Positions 12,916 to 25,929 are shown, numbered from the stretch's first letter. The stretch: DNA of 64,000 bases from Lineus longissimus (GCF_910592395.1 NC_088324.1:9202953-9266952), one strand, 5' to 3'. Notes: a model not told the origin generated them from the letters alone. Program-made: numbers and translations.

Positions 12916-13504
12916 ACGTCCACTCTCATCTTGCAGGTAATGGAAATGGGAGTATAAGAAAAGGTGGCAGCCCCCCCCCCTCCATACACCCTTCCTCCCA
13001 AATCAAGGGATGTCAGTAGTCGTTCTGCAACAAAGTTATTCAGATAGCATGGCTGCATTTCCAACATTTTGGAAGATCAGATCAGAATTTCAAAGGATCA
13101 TATTGATTACTATCTTCAAACCTCTGCCATTACGGTACATCTACTTGCAATCTGTTGCCAATAGGTTAAAGTGCATCAACAAATTAAATACATTGGGGAG
13201 CCACCATGAACCAAAAAAAAATGCATTACAACATAAAAACAGACAGAACCATCATAAAGAATAACTTCTGCACCAATTATTTGATGCCCCCATTGCGAAT
13301 TAATGAAAAAAATACCAGCACTACCAATTGACATTTTGACTGACAACACTAAACAATTAGCTCTCCCAACAGACAAATTAACGAAAGAGCAGAAAGAATG
13401 TTACTTTCCAATGACACATTTTAGAAATATCTCCAAAGTAACAACAAACTTCACACACCAATGCTGCGTTGAGTGCTAGTCACCTAACTGAAAAATCGAC
13501 TCAC

Positions 13505-16500
13505 TTTAGACAGGCATACTCCACGACTATAGTGACGCCGACCATTATGACCCGCACGTAGGACACGTGGCATACACTAAACACCCATGCCGTGAAGAAC
13601 GGGAAGCCGATGATGACGACAATGGCGACGGTCACGAAGAGCCACTGGGTTGTCTTGATACCGTCTGGGAGCCACACGGCACCCTGTTTGAGATTATACT
13701 GCAATGGAATAAAAATAAAGTCAACACTTTTGAACTTTTTACTGGTTACATCGCCTCTTTGTTTCCAGTGATGACAACCGACTGTATCAGGTGGACTGCC
13801 TGTCAGGGCTCTTGAGCTCTACAGTACCTGTCCACTTGGGATTCTTGCCAGCCAAGACTGCTGGAGTGTGATTCAAGTGTGATGAGTGCTAAATAAAAGA
13901 GGAGGGAGACACCAGATGAGGTGGATAGGGAAATCGGGTTGTAAAGGTTGAGATGCCATCAGCTGATCGCACAGACCACACAACCACTCCCAGAAACATA
14001 CCTTTGCCTTACAGATGCCACAAGAAAGTTTATCAGGTGCATTCTGGGATTCCATCAGCCATTTCTGAAGACACTTGTGATGGACGGCACTTGTGTCTCC
14101 GCGACATTTGCACGGTTTAACAAATGTACCAAAGCGCGGTTCATCTCCCTCATAACAAATCCAACATTCCAAATTCTTATTCGAAAATGTTTGACAGCTG
14201 TAATGAATTATTGGTTTGACGCCCTCTAACTTAGATTCCTGGCAGCTAGGTGATGCTCTATCACATGAGTTGTATCGCTGCGCAGTCTGGTCCCCGCCTG
14301 TTATTAACTGTGTCCGTTCGTTGGGGGCGTCTAATCCACTCAGAGATAATAACGTTTTAGGATTTAGTATCCACAGCTGATCAGGCCTGAAATACAGATT
14401 TTTAAATTGATTGATAAATAAAACAACACAAACATGTGAATAGAATAACATGAATGTTGTTAGTGGCGATGATACTCTGTAGACTCACCTTTTGACGTTC
14501 CAGAGGACACAAGGGAACCATAACGCTGCTCCCAATTCAACGACACGGAACAAAACATCCAGCGAGTTCTGCTCAATTATCGACAAACTGAAAGAACACC
14601 AAAAGTTAGACATGACTGAACACATAGAGACGCTACATATCATCACAGCTAAAGCACCATTTTTGACATCAAATTTGATTGACCAACGTGGAACACATTG
14701 TTGTCAGTGCAACAATGGCAGTAGCGAAGCGCGGTGATGTTATCCATGCATGGCAAACTGTGTAGGTGATATCTGCAAGGTCAAGGACATGGATTGACGT
14801 CTGAAATAGATGCCTAATGACGTCACTGCCCAGCCCCTATACTCACTATTCTATGGATAGGAACTGTCCCACCTCCAGGGAGAGTCTGACCACAATGGAG
14901 AGCTGCAGCAACGCTTCAGCGAGGAGGCCGCATCTTGATAACCACAGCTGGCGGGAGTCAATCATGCAGGTGTCTGACTCTCGGAAGCTACCATGAATCT
15001 GATGAAGAAAACAAAAGTATAAAAAAGCACTTTAAACAACCCACCCCTGGTAGCTAGCTACTAGTTGCGTCATCAAGCTGTGTAAACTGACATACTTGTA
15101 GAGAGTGCAAATTATCAAAATCAGAGTCGGAGCTATCACAGCAGAGAGGTGGTGTTAGTAGGTTTTGCATCTGATATTTCTCCCCCACTTCCAAGCAGCA
15201 AATCCTTGATTTTGAACCCACCTTGAAGTAAACTTGTATGCCATAGATGAGGAAGAAGATGAGGACAATCAGCATGAAGGCTGCAAAACAGCCCTTGAAG
15301 ATGTCGAGGAGATATTGCTGCAACAAACAAAATAAATGAGAACAAAAAGCAAATCTGTGCAATCCAATGATGTCCCATACCCGCTGGCGCATTTCTGACG
15401 GAGGAATATCGGCAATTGTGAAAAATAACTGTCTTAAAAACGGTTGCAAGTGCTGAATAACAGCTATGTCAGAATAGGCCTAGTTTGCAGCAGCGTCCAA
15501 GAGATCAGCAGTTGTGTCTAATTGATTGCATTCTTCACAATGCTGACTTACCATGTAAATTAGCTGCGTACTGTAAATCTTGGTGACGGTGAACTGGGCA
15601 GTTAAAATGGCGTAGAAGATGAAGTTGACGAAAAGGAAACTGACAGTGGACTTAGTGAGGAACCTTGGCCTATCGCAGGGAATGTCGGATAAGTGGAAGT
15701 TCTGGAACAAACAATCGGAGAAAATTGAGCATGCAGACTCTATTCATTCATGTGAAAGTTTGCTCAAAGACAATTTGGGCAAGAGATAGGCTGGGTCAAC
15801 TTGTATATGGAAATGGCTTTCAGCAGGACCGTGATTGTCCAAAAAGATTGCAAGAAACCATTTAATAGTTTAAGTAGGGTCAAGGGACCTGGGTGTTCAA
15901 GGGGTGTGCAAGGATGCCACAGTAGACTTGTGGCTTGGACTCTCGGCCAGTGGTCAAGATAGTGGTCCCGAGTTTGAACCTAACAGTTGGCAAGAGACTT
16001 CAGGCAAGTCTCTTTGTCCAGTCTTTTTCCACCCAGGTGTATAAATGTGGTGGGTGGCAGTCAGAAATGCACAGGTTGTATGCACTGAATGCACTGAAGG
16101 AGCAGCTCATCTGAGTTGTTCTGAAAGGTTTCAGGATAGAATGAGGTAAAGGTGTGAAATAGGATGACGCCTCTTCCGCAGTTGATATTGGACTATAAAC
16201 CCAAACCTTAACTTAACCTTTCAATGAGTTTAAGGCCAAATGACTGAAAGCAGCCCTTCCATTATTGTATTCTATACACAACACTCAAAAGAGTGAACAC
16301 AGAATAATGGCAAGGCCAGCTTTCCCATTTTATCTCACTTACCTCTGCCCAGAAGCAGACGACAAGAGACACACAGCTGAGGAATAATGGGTAATAGGCT
16401 GACAACAGATTCTCGGCCCATGGTTCTGGGATAAAGTCCTGAAGTGCAAGATGAGTATAGTGTTAACCATGAAATGTTCACCAGTTCTTTATTTTCACGC

Positions 16501-17977
16501 GATTTTTACAAATACACTTTCAAATGAGAACTTATAAACTGTGAAAATGTCAACCATAAACCACCAATCATTACAGTTTTGTAGCAAATGCAATATTCAG
16601 TCGATCGCCCTTGATAGCTCACAACTGAGTTCGCTGAGGAAGGCGGGGAAACCCTATGTCAACTGATGATGTAATACGTAGAAAGGGAATCACCTCAGGG
16701 TGAGAGTGGGGAGTCGGGAAGGTGCACTACTTCTGTATTACCTCCACATATTGGACCTACTTACCACAACATAGAAATAGGTTCCTCTACTGATGGCTGC
16801 CAGGGCAGTCAGTGCATATAGAGTCTTTTGGGTGGTGATTCGAAACGTATCCTTCAAAGACCGCTTCTTCACGTACTCAGATCTCATACAGAAAAACTGA
16901 AATGAAAGAAAATATTTCTGTGGTATTTTATAGTTTAATATTGCCAGGGAAATCCAAATTTTCTCTTGAGAAAAAACACAATGCAGATGATTTCGTTTAA
17001 ACCAAAATGCGACTTACCAATTGACAAATTGACACTAGCGCCACCACGTAGAAAATGCTGCCAAAAACGCACAGATAACTCAGGTTGCCTGCATCACAAG
17101 CATCTCCAGTATAGTGCATCTGCAAAAGGGAAACAAGGCTATTTATTGTAGTTTCCAATGACAAGACACTTGCTTCACTGAAGGTCGAAGACAGCCATCT
17201 TGCAAGATTGATGTCAGCCAGCACTAACAGTCAGTCCTATCGTGCAATGGTCTTCTCTGAACAATTGCTGTTTAGGTCCACTGGTGACATGACTGATAAT
17301 AGGACAGGCAAGAGGAACCCTCACTCATTTTTGAAATTTGTACACACAAGTTTCTCCATGCACACACGCTCAAAACAGATCCTAAAAACATTTCCGCAAT
17401 AAAGCTATTCAGTGCAGGTTTTGAAATCACGATCGACCCATATAATGAAAGCAAAATGTTCAAAAGTTCATGAGAAGAAATTGTGCTTTAAATTACTGTT
17501 GATATCAAAATCATTATATCGAACAACAGCAGAGGTACAAAGGTATTGGGATGTTGCATGGGCCCACAGTGAGAGATTGATCTCCGGTTTCTTGACCTCT
17601 AACAGTCATGTGCGGAGCTGTTGCATACTGTTTTTAACAATGCTTATACATGTACAGTAAAACCTCTCTATTAAGGACACCCTCGTGACTGACAAGTGCT
17701 GTCCTTAATAGAGAGGTGTCCTGATAAGAGAGGTCAAATTGAATGGAAACAACCAATTTGGGACCAAAACTAGTGTCCTTAATAGAGAGGTTGTCCTTAA
17801 TAGAGAGGTTGTCCTTAATAGAGAGGTGTCCGCTAACAGAGTTTCCATTGTACTTACATGGCATGCGCAGGAGTTCCCCTGGCAAACTCCATGATGTGAA
17901 CAGTTTTGTGGACAGGATGAATCTGGTTCGTGCAGCATCATGGACCGATCATGCTCAGATACCCAGCTCAAAAAATC
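13505..17977 (-). CDS. EGF-like / TOM1-like 7TM / RING-CH / 2TM membrane protein, 5' end missing
   Basis: Ten exons join in consistent phase (transcript order): 17858-17977, 17018-17119, 16765-16896, 16343-16438, 15552-15701, 15222-15317, 14847-14998, 14489-14587, 14002-14386, 13505-13698, giving about 508 residues. Order: a six-cysteine EGF-like domain (Cys at 22, 26, 32, 37, 39, 48); seven hydrophobic helices with the motif VCFWAE at the end of the third, resembling the plant TOM1/THH1 family (LFWAE) and the related GPR137 group; a polar linker; a RING-CH zinc domain; two further helices. The expected role is a membrane E3 ubiquitin ligase presenting RING-CH to the cytosol and EGF outside. 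Start codon and signal peptide are not visible. The last exon ends in AAG TGA, but CTAAA|GTGAGT is also a strong donor, so the C-terminus is open. The 7TM family assignment is tentative. Confidence 0.82.
14002..14386 (-). CDS. Exon encoding the RING-CH (MARCH-type) zinc domain
   Basis: The exon enters in phase 2 (AG|G gives Arg) and leaves in phase 0 at GGCAAAG|GTATGT. It encodes a polar linker of about 65 residues and then a C4HC3 ligand pattern: CWIC, CKC, H-x-x-C in SAVHHKC, W in KWLMES, and CGIC. Cys as the fourth ligand and His as the fifth, plus the Trp after HxxC, are the RING-CH (MARCH) signature, distinct from classical C3HC4 RING. All eight ligands are present, so zinc binding should be intact. 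The domain recruits E2 enzymes in MARCH ligases; substrates here are unknown. Confidence 0.92.
15885..16115 (+). repeat. tRNA-derived SINE-like element
   Basis: A B-box-like GAGTTTGAACCT follows a CTCTCGGCCAGTGGTCAAGA head; then GGCAAGTCTCTTTGTCCAGT, CCACCCAGGTGTATAAATG and GTGGGTGGCAG, the tail typical of tRNA-headed SINEs of marine invertebrates. In an intron of the RING-CH gene. Confidence 0.65.
17653..17850. mobile_element. Pogo/Tigger-like MITE with reiterated ends, in an intron
   Basis: Starts CAGTAAAACCTCTCTATTAA, in inverted orientation to the 4.4-kb copy. CCTTAATAGAGAGGT occurs four times, three in immediate tandem (17774-17829). Lies inside the intron that splits the EGF-like domain. 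Confidence 0.85.
17858..17977 (-). CDS. Exon with first five cysteines of the EGF-like domain
   Basis: Acceptor TTTAG|GATTTT, donor GCCAT|GTAAGT, 120 bp, phase 0 both ends. It carries CPQNCSHHGVCQGNSCACH, five of six EGF cysteines; the sixth (YTGDAC) begins the next exon at 17119. The split within one domain, with exact phase, ties the two exons to one gene. The intron between them (17120-17857) holds a cluster of pogo-like terminal repeats. Upstream exons must exist because no signal peptide or start codon precedes residue 1; none was recognised to about 21 kb. Confidence 0.82.
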
Positions 17978-17979
17978 CT

Positions 17980-20285
17980 AAATATAAACAAAAAAGTAGA
18001 CATTATCTGTTTGCTACTGCTGAAACACTGATCTGGACTTTGTTATTATTCCATCTGAAAAAAATTACAAAAAGTGACCTACCAGGTGTCAGAAAACTAT
18101 GGTCAATTTGAAAAAGAGTCGCTTTCAAACAGAATAAATCCAATAAAGATTGGACTAATATCCATAATGAGCAAGCTATCAATGTTTGTTTACAGTCCCG
18201 TGAGAGAATTAAAAGTAAGTTTATGAGGTCAAACTTTATCTTAGAATCTTATGGTCACTCCTAAAATACTGTTCAATACAAAATAGCATATTTTTCCTGA
18301 ACGATCTAAAGAGATAAAGGGAGAATCTAAAAACAGATTGAAGCCAAAAAGACGAATATTTTTCCTTCGGAGGTGAGGAGGTCACCACTTTTACCATCCA
18401 AACTTTGTCTTTTTTCAAATATTGAGGTTTCATCATCACAGCCCCAACCTGGGGCAAGGCCCATCCACTATAATATTTCATTCAGAAAATGGTGATTTGT
18501 TTTCATAATGATCATAATTACAGCCCCTCGGTGAAAGAAAATGCAGACAGTGTCAGTTTGGTAGTTTTTTTATGGATGTCACAGGAGAATGACTTAACAC
18601 TGTCATTGTGTTTGTCTGAATTTTAAAACTGTCTCTTAGGCCTGTTAAAACAGTGAAGCAGCAGCTTCCTCTTTTTTAGTCTTTGAGAGGGGATGGGGTT
18701 CAGCACGACTGGACTTAGGTAAAAAAAATGACCAGTTTACTGCGTGGGAAATAAATAACACGCACAGAAGTATTTACTCTCTCACTTTAGTGCATCTGTT
18801 CTCATTGACCTCAATCACATGATACTTCAAAATAGAGCGACCAGATTTTCAAAATTTAACATCTTGCCATTCAAAGATCTGGCATTCACCCAGGGCAGGG
18901 GGCACGTGACCTTTTATAGCAAGAGACCTTCTACTACACAGGATATCTGCCCCGACTCAACTCCAGTCTTTTACACATCCTTCCCTCCCTCGGTGAAATG
19001 CATGGACCCAAAAAATGTCATTTGAGAACCCCTCGATTGGTCAAGACCACATTTGGATAGTCTTCCAGTGCTGTATTCCTCTGTGCGAGGAGCATTTCAG
19101 AGAAAATCCAAACTTCCACATTTTTTCAATTAACGTTTTGGAGACTATGTAAGAGTAATCTCCAGAAATCGTACTTTCCAGCGCCTTGTTGAACTAAACA
19201 AAACAAAAACACAAACAAAATGTTTCTAGTTATCATAACAAATAGAAAGTGAATGTTCAACAAAGCGTTGACCGGAATTGAGCCTTAGTTGTCGAACAGC
19301 TAATATCGAGTACACCTGCATCGAGAACTAAAGAAAATTATCAAGAAAGTGAAGGGCCCATTGTTGACCAAAATCAAGGTCGAGTGCATTCTAAAAACCT
19401 TCGTTTAAGAGAGCTATGCTCTGTGTTATTTGGAGTCTTAAAGGAACCATGGTCTGACCCTAGGTGGTACCAGCGTATCTGGCAAAGGGTCTATAGAGGT
19501 TCTTCACCTACGTCACATGATGAAGTTGCCAATTGTTTTGCACTGCCATATTGGCCGTCACAGTCGTGGTCACGGCGTATTAAAGGAAATGCATTGGCAG
19601 GTGGCCGTCAAACCGTCACAGTGACGTCACGTGAAGAACCTCTATTGAGAATACCAAAGGCGCCCATGCATATATCATACATGGAATCCATCATCATGGA
19701 TCACCACGAATACAGTCACAACATGAACGGCCTACATACAACGTGTACTGTACAGCAGGATAGTTTGAATACACTGCCCTAGGCTATAGCCTATACTATA
19801 GTGTATAGGCTGTGTCAGTGTGTGGGATACACGAACTACAACATGTAGGCCTAACGCCTAGCCTACTAGGGCCTGGGGCTGGGCTAGTCTTAAAACTTAA
19901 GACGATAAAAGAAAAAAATACTTCAAAGATGGAGTAAATCCGATTGTCTCAGCCAATATACGTCTATGGTTCATTCGACTAGGGCTGGGGCTGGGCCTAC
20001 AACTTCTACACAATCTATTCTTTTGTGTGTGCGTGGGACACGAACAATTTCTCCTCACAAAAAGGGATCAAATGAACATGTTACCTCAGACTCTTCTACA
20101 AAATAAATCTAACTGAATAATTTTGACAGCATCATAACGAAATCAGGTGTTTTGTGGAGGGTTTCATTGAATTTTCGTTTGTTATTGTTTGGGTTTTAAA
20201 CGTTGTTGTTGTCTTTAGATGTAACACCGGTTCCAAGCTCGCCTCACAATTCCACGAAAATCCGCTGTCCGCCAATTTTGTCCCC
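17980..20285. other. Non-coding; upstream exons of the RING-CH gene not found
   Basis: Several short frames occur on both strands without splice context. A 95-codon stretch rich in CpG at 19384-19700 has no recognisable product. Confidence 0.4.
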
Positions 20286-20342
20286 CAATCAGAGACATCG
20301 TATTTTCCGGCGGGTTTACGAAGTTACGATGTCTCTGATTGG
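20286..20342. repeat. Hairpin inverted repeat
   Basis: CAATCAGAGACATCGTA and TACGATGTCTCTGATTG pair exactly around a 20-bp loop. In a CpG-rich stretch; possibly the remnant of a MITE. Confidence 0.8.
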
Positions 20343-21260
20343 TTAAAGAAGTGCGCCGCGAAGGTCTCCCGCGAAATTTGCATAAGTCCCCCCCGCAAAT
20401 CGTCCAGAAGACTCCCGCAAAAATACCTCTGCCGCAAAATCCAAACCGTCCTTGGCTCCTGATTGGTTTAAATTGGGTCACGCGGCGAGATTTTTACGGC
20501 GCATTCTTTTGCGGCGTGTTTTTAGCGGGGCATTGTTGCGGCGCATCATTCGCGGGAGGCCTTTGCGGCGCAAGTACATGTAATTAATAGGCCGATATAT
20601 TCTGATTTATGTCCCCTCCCGCCTACCATAGAGGTCGAAAACAGAAATGTCCTCGTCCTTACTTGCCCCTAATGCAGTAATATGTAAAGAGCAAGCTCTA
20701 GTGAACTCACACAACTGTTTGACATGGGGGAGCCCCCCCCCCTCACCCCGTCCTTCTGACATATTTAGCCGGTACATTGGGGGATGAGTCCCCCAAACCC
20801 CCCCCCCCCCCCATTTGACTCTAAAAATAGAATTCCTTGGAGACGCTGAACAATAAGGCCCCATAAAGAAATAGTCCCAGCCCCGGTAGCTGTCTCATAT
20901 CTGCGGACAGAAGCAGCTCTTTGTGGTGAAATAATAATTTAATTTTCCACCTGCTAGCCTAGATATTTGTGTATGTTTCTTCACCAGTTAGTTAATAACG
21001 AATTTTTGTAGCTGATATATTCTTAATTGTTTTAACGCGTTTTTTTTGGATTCGTTTGGCGCCAAAATCAAGAATGGCAAATTTACGATCTTGACACTAG
21101 AGGCGCTGATGTCGTTCCGGAACGGAAGTGTTGGTCTTGAGAGGTGGTAACGGACCGAGTAACTATGATGGTTCAGAATGAGTTCATCGGACCCGTTACC
21201 TCCCCTCATACGGAGTCCGGGACGGCGGAATGGATCCAAGGCTTGAAGGTCAAGATGGTT
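20340..21260. other. CpG-rich stretch, candidate promoter region
   Basis: GC and CpG are clearly higher than nearby, with a run of TTGCGGCG-type words (20505-20575) and long C runs (20737, 20798). The 5' exon and promoter of the RING-CH gene might lie here or between here and 18 kb, but no exon could be supported. Confidence 0.3.
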
Positions 21261-21389
21261 ATGTGGCTGTCCGACTTATAACTTAGTTTGTTTGTTTGTT
21301 TGTTAAGGCGCCCAAACGATATTGCAGCAGTTTAAGACGCTTGGCCGGGCGCTGGACCTGGGGAAGTGTGGCGACAGGTTGAAACCCTC

Positions 21390-21875
21390 AGAGCCCCCCC
21401 CCCCCCCCCACCCCATGCATCCCCTCCCTCGAGAAATGCGAAGACTGTGCTCTTTGCGGCTAGAGATAGCCTACCACTTGCAAGAGAATCATTATTTTGT
21501 TCCACTGTCTGTCTTCCCCCGGCATACCTTTTCCATATAGGCCGGGCCAATGCTTTGTTGAAAGGGTCAGGAAAAACATTGCCTCCCGGGCGACGAGGCA
21601 GGTCCACTGCATCCGGGGTGCAATCACCAGGCGCAGTATGAGCCAATGCCATCTGATGGGACAAGTTGGTACCAGTCTAAGAGGGGAGGGGCGTCTCCTA
21701 GGCCATGCCGACTTGGGAGCAGTGAATGTCAATTAAAAGTGTCCTCCTTTCACTTTGATTGTCACATCGTCCCAGAGATGAGGGGGGGGGGGTCAAAATT
21801 TAATGGCAATTCCCGTAATAGGGGGTACAAGCAATGACCCCCTTAATTGCGGAGTGGGGGGGGGGGGAGGGTGTA
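21390..21875. repeat. Poly-G/poly-C tracts
   Basis: Long C run at 21397-21412 and G runs at 21782-21792 and 21857-21869; another pair is at 27424-27450. They are strand-mixed homopolymers able to form G-quadruplexes; no gene seen. Confidence 0.8.
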
Positions 21876-22002
21876 CGGGTGACGTTTTCAAGAATGGGAA
21901 GACCACCCAACAAGTGATATCATAACCAGGAAATCTTCCTGGAAACTATTTTGAGATTCTCTATTTTTAGATCTGTCAACTTGCCAAAATATCAAGCGCC
22001 TC

Positions 22003-22440
22003 AAACCCATGCCGATTTATCGGCGGTGAATATCAGTCCTAAAGTCTCTTCATGCCGACTTATCGGCGGTGAATATCAGTCGGAAAGTCTCCTCCTTCAA
22101 ATTGCTCGACACAAAGTAATTGAATGACGGCCTGAATTGATAGTGACAACCTGATCCCCTTCTTCTGTACAACATGCACTGTGCATTTTGCTCCGGTCAG
22201 CATCCCTAGAACCGTTACTCATTGAACACCTGGTCTTCAATTATGATGGCTTTCAGTGCGTGTCTCGAGCGACAACCACGAGTGAGTGTAATGTTAGTGT
22301 TGCCGCGACAGAGGACACGTGGGAATGGAAGGGAATACAGGGAGACTACCGATAAAGTAACAGCCCTTCTGACGGCCGATCAGGGGGAAGTTATCGGCGG
22401 TGAAGGATGGATATACGCACAACGACGGTAGATCGGCATG
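22003..22440. mobile_element. 435-bp non-autonomous DNA element, copy 1
   Basis: Begins CATGCCGATTTATCGGCGGT and ends GATCGGCATG, an inverted terminal match; inside, CATGCCGACTTATCGGCGGT is repeated once at 22052. Internal landmarks GAACACCTGGTCTTCAATTA and GATGGCTTTCAGTGCGTGTC recur in the copy near 42000. Confidence 0.85.
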
Positions 22441-22444
22441 CTCA

Positions 22445-25400
22445 AACCTAGTCCCCTAATATTTATAAACATTAATTTTAAACATTAATTTGCACAGCAA
22501 ATGCACGCGGAACGATCTTGCATGAGACCCAGGTTCGTCTGCAGCATTCTCGTTCTGTTAGACGCGCGCATCGTTTTGCTCCTCAAATTCTCAATTTTCT
22601 TGCGGAAAAAGTTTAGCAAGTTTTACAAAAAGTATATGAAAACGTTTATCAACATAAGAAGAATAAGATGTGTTAAATTTTTATCTAGTTTTGTGAAAGA
22701 TTTGGTGAGATTTCGAGGTTTTGAAACGTGATGGCATGATGGAGATGCAATTTTGACCGCTTCTCTCAAATTTGTAAAAAAGCCGCGCAAAAAGAAGCAC
22801 CCGTGTAAGTTTTCCATGTTATAAAGACGTTTCTGATTGTATATTTCATTTTGTGCTGTGGTTTGAATTGAATTATCACCTCAAATTCGGTCGAAAGCAA
22901 TGAAATGCGGGTCGATTTGGTGATGTCATGGACATGTATGCGAATACAATGTTTCAATGCACTGTAATGCATTAGAACTCTTCCGCCATTGCAAGGTGAA
23001 ATTGAAATTGAAATAATGATTATTGAATTTGAAGTAGAGTCCATTCACAGAAAGGGTCTCAATAGGGAGAAGTGATTACCCTGAATAGTAAAAATTCAAA
23101 GAAGTGGTGAAAGGCAACAAGGAAATATTTGCAAACCGCACCCCTGCAGTTGAAATGGGTAATTTCAATACCCTTGGGAATCTTATGCACACCCCAAATA
23201 TTAAGCCCTCACAAGTCAGCGACCTAGGGATGGTTTTCAGGTAAATTTAAATCCATATTCATCCTCTTTATTTGTCTGAAAAAATTCGAAAATATTGTTT
23301 TTAAACTCAAAAATAGGGCCCAGGGTTTCAGATGTTGCCTTTGATGAATATTTTTCCTTATTTTTGAAGGACAAAATCAGCATATTATGGCAATGTCCTG
23401 ATATACAGTAGGCCTAGTATTATAGAGGCCCATGCCTGCACATGCAGGCTAATATGGAAAACTCCAAGCAGAGGCTTGCCCCCACAAATAGTTTCCAGAT
23501 AAAAAAACCACATGCATGTTGAAATCAGAATCTCATGAAATCGTATTGCATCAAATGAAGAGAAAAAAGGCTTTGGGGAATTTAAATTCCCTTCGAACTT
23601 TTTCTTTTGTGTAGACCTAAGCCAGCCAGCATCACTCGGGCCTACCTGCCTTCATCTGTCCCCTAAATGCTCCCCTTCTTTCATGCTTTCATCCCTATAA
23701 TCCAAGGTTGTGACTTTGTCCTAATATCTCTGTGACGGTGATCACAGCCTGATTGTGACATTGTCCTTGAATCCAGCCAAAGGCCACTATGATTTGGGAC
23801 AACAGCGTCTTCAACAAATGCCCAAATGCCCAAAACTGGTCCCAGGATGCCTTCATCACTGATTTTCAAGATTGACTTTGTTATGCTGTAGATTACAACC
23901 CGATTTTGTCATTGTCTCTTGCACATAGGCCTACAGGAGTGGGGTGTGGGGAAAAAATAATCCCTCTTCTCAAGAAAAAGTATAGTATAAATAGGCCAAT
24001 TTCCAGATGTGCATACCGGGAAACTTGATTCTTTACGAGAGGCCCATCAGACATGCAAGACATTGGCTCTTGTCATTGGCCCTTGTCTTGCGTATTCAAC
24101 CATGAAAACCTCTTGTGAAGATGTCTTGTTTCAAGTGGGCCAGAGGCCTATTCCCAGTGTTGAAATGTATCTTAAATGACTTTATTCTTTTCTTTTAGGA
24201 TCAGTGTCAAGTCTGATGATTTCTCCAATCCCCCCAGCCAGCTTGAAACTTGATGGATGGGTCAGAGCTTTGTGAAAGATTGGTGTGATACGCTACCTTC
24301 ACCGAGACAGCGTCTTCACTGATGGATGTGACTTTGTCTTCACTTCTTGAGGACATAAATTTTGTCCAAAGTAGGTAGTCGTTGTCTTCAGATCATTTGG
24401 AATCTGATTTTGATCCAGTAAAGCTTATCCCCATCATGATGGGGATAGTTATGTTGTGACCATTCAAAAATGGTTGTTCAGTCTCCTCAAGACAAAAATG
24501 GGACAGACTACCAACCAAGTGTAAAAGCGGAGGAAGAACAGGTAAAGGCAACACTCATCAAGCTATCAGCATCTTTATCACATGTCCAGCTGATGGTTGT
24601 GGCATTGTCTGAGAGTTGTGGTTTGTTTTCACCAAAGATTCATTGCCTTGTTAATATAAATTGATACATTGCACGTTTCAGGGTCTTGATCCAGTCCGAT
24701 GACTCCCCTCTTCTCAAACCAGACGGTGTTGCTGCTCTCTTCAAACTCTGGACAGCTTTGAGCTTGGCAAGAAGGATGTGACTTTGTCTTCAATCGCCAA
24801 AATACTGTCTTCTTGGCAAAGTTGTGTCATTATCTCAAACGTCAGTAGGAAGAGATTGAACTTCATGATCGTGAAGTGTTACCATTTTAAAGGTGTTTTG
24901 GTTATCAGTACCTCAATGTTTCAGTGCGAGTCAGGAGTGGTCCAGCTCACTGTTGTGAGGGTCGTACCTGGAACTTGAATGAATACACTTTGAAAAACTA
25001 TGACTTGAAATGCCAATTTTTAAATGAACAATGCCTTATCTCATGTGACACTTCTTATTCTGGCATTCCTATTGACGGTGAATATTCCACTATTCGATTT
25101 CTATTGTGTCGAGTGAACAAGGTGTGTTCTCATCTCGAATGGAACGAAATGATGTCCTCCAGGCCCAACTCAACCTGCTTGATTTAGAAGGATACGAGGT
25201 AAGTAAAGTAGGTTGTGATAGGTGTTTTTGTCTGTGGAACCCCACCTGTTGTGACCAGAGTTCACAGTGACATTTCATATTATTTAGTGAGCATCTTCGC
25301 ATGTGTCTGAATATGAAGGATTCCCACTTGGAGACTTCTGTACTCTTTTCAATAGAAATGGACGCGTCTTGAACATGAAAGATTTACCCTATCTTGGCGG

Positions 25401-25925
25401 AAATTGTCCTCACATCAACATGAAGTCAGTTGTCACGAGGATGAGACATCCCATTTTAAATATGTTCAATTTTTAAACTGATTTTCCCCTCATTTTTTCA
25501 GATCGAGTTCGGGCCAGAGATAAAAATATTCATCTTGTTGAGGTAAACAGACAAGCTGACTTGAAATATTTGGTTTTCTGTACACATGGTTTCAAAGTGT
25601 ATTTGTAAGTAAAAGGCCACCTGATCTAATCAATGGATGAAAACATTTTTCTTTTTAATATTTTTTGGCACAAAGGCGACAACTGGATCTTAAATCTTTT
25701 GTCTTTGCTTGCTGCCATTGTTGATACCTTCTTCTAGACTGTCACGTCTATTGTAAAGTGCCATTGATCGTTTACAGTGGATTTTGGTTCTATAAATCAT
25801 TAATCAATTACTTGTTCCTATTGATTACATTGCAAGATAATTTGCAAAAGTGAAGGAGTTGATGTTGCAATGCGGTATGATGATATAGTATTCAACGCAT
25901 GACATTGTTGCTTGGTGTAAATACA
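22445..25925. other. Non-coding; repeated words related to GTGACTTTGTC
   Basis: GATGTGACTTTGTCTTCA-like words recur near 23705, 24325 and 24775, and TTGTGACATTGTCC at 23752 resembles the 58.5-kb repeat. No exon seen. Confidence 0.5.
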
Positions 25926-25929
25926 AAGT

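Noticed and set aside
13505-13510. TGA right after Lys as the certain stop of the RING-CH gene
   Set aside because: The same bases form a strong GTGAGT donor, so stop versus splice cannot be decided from sequence.
20215-20587. CpG-rich frames with repeated Gly/Cys or Arg/Pro
   Set aside because: Openness reflects GC-rich short repeats; frames occur on both strands.
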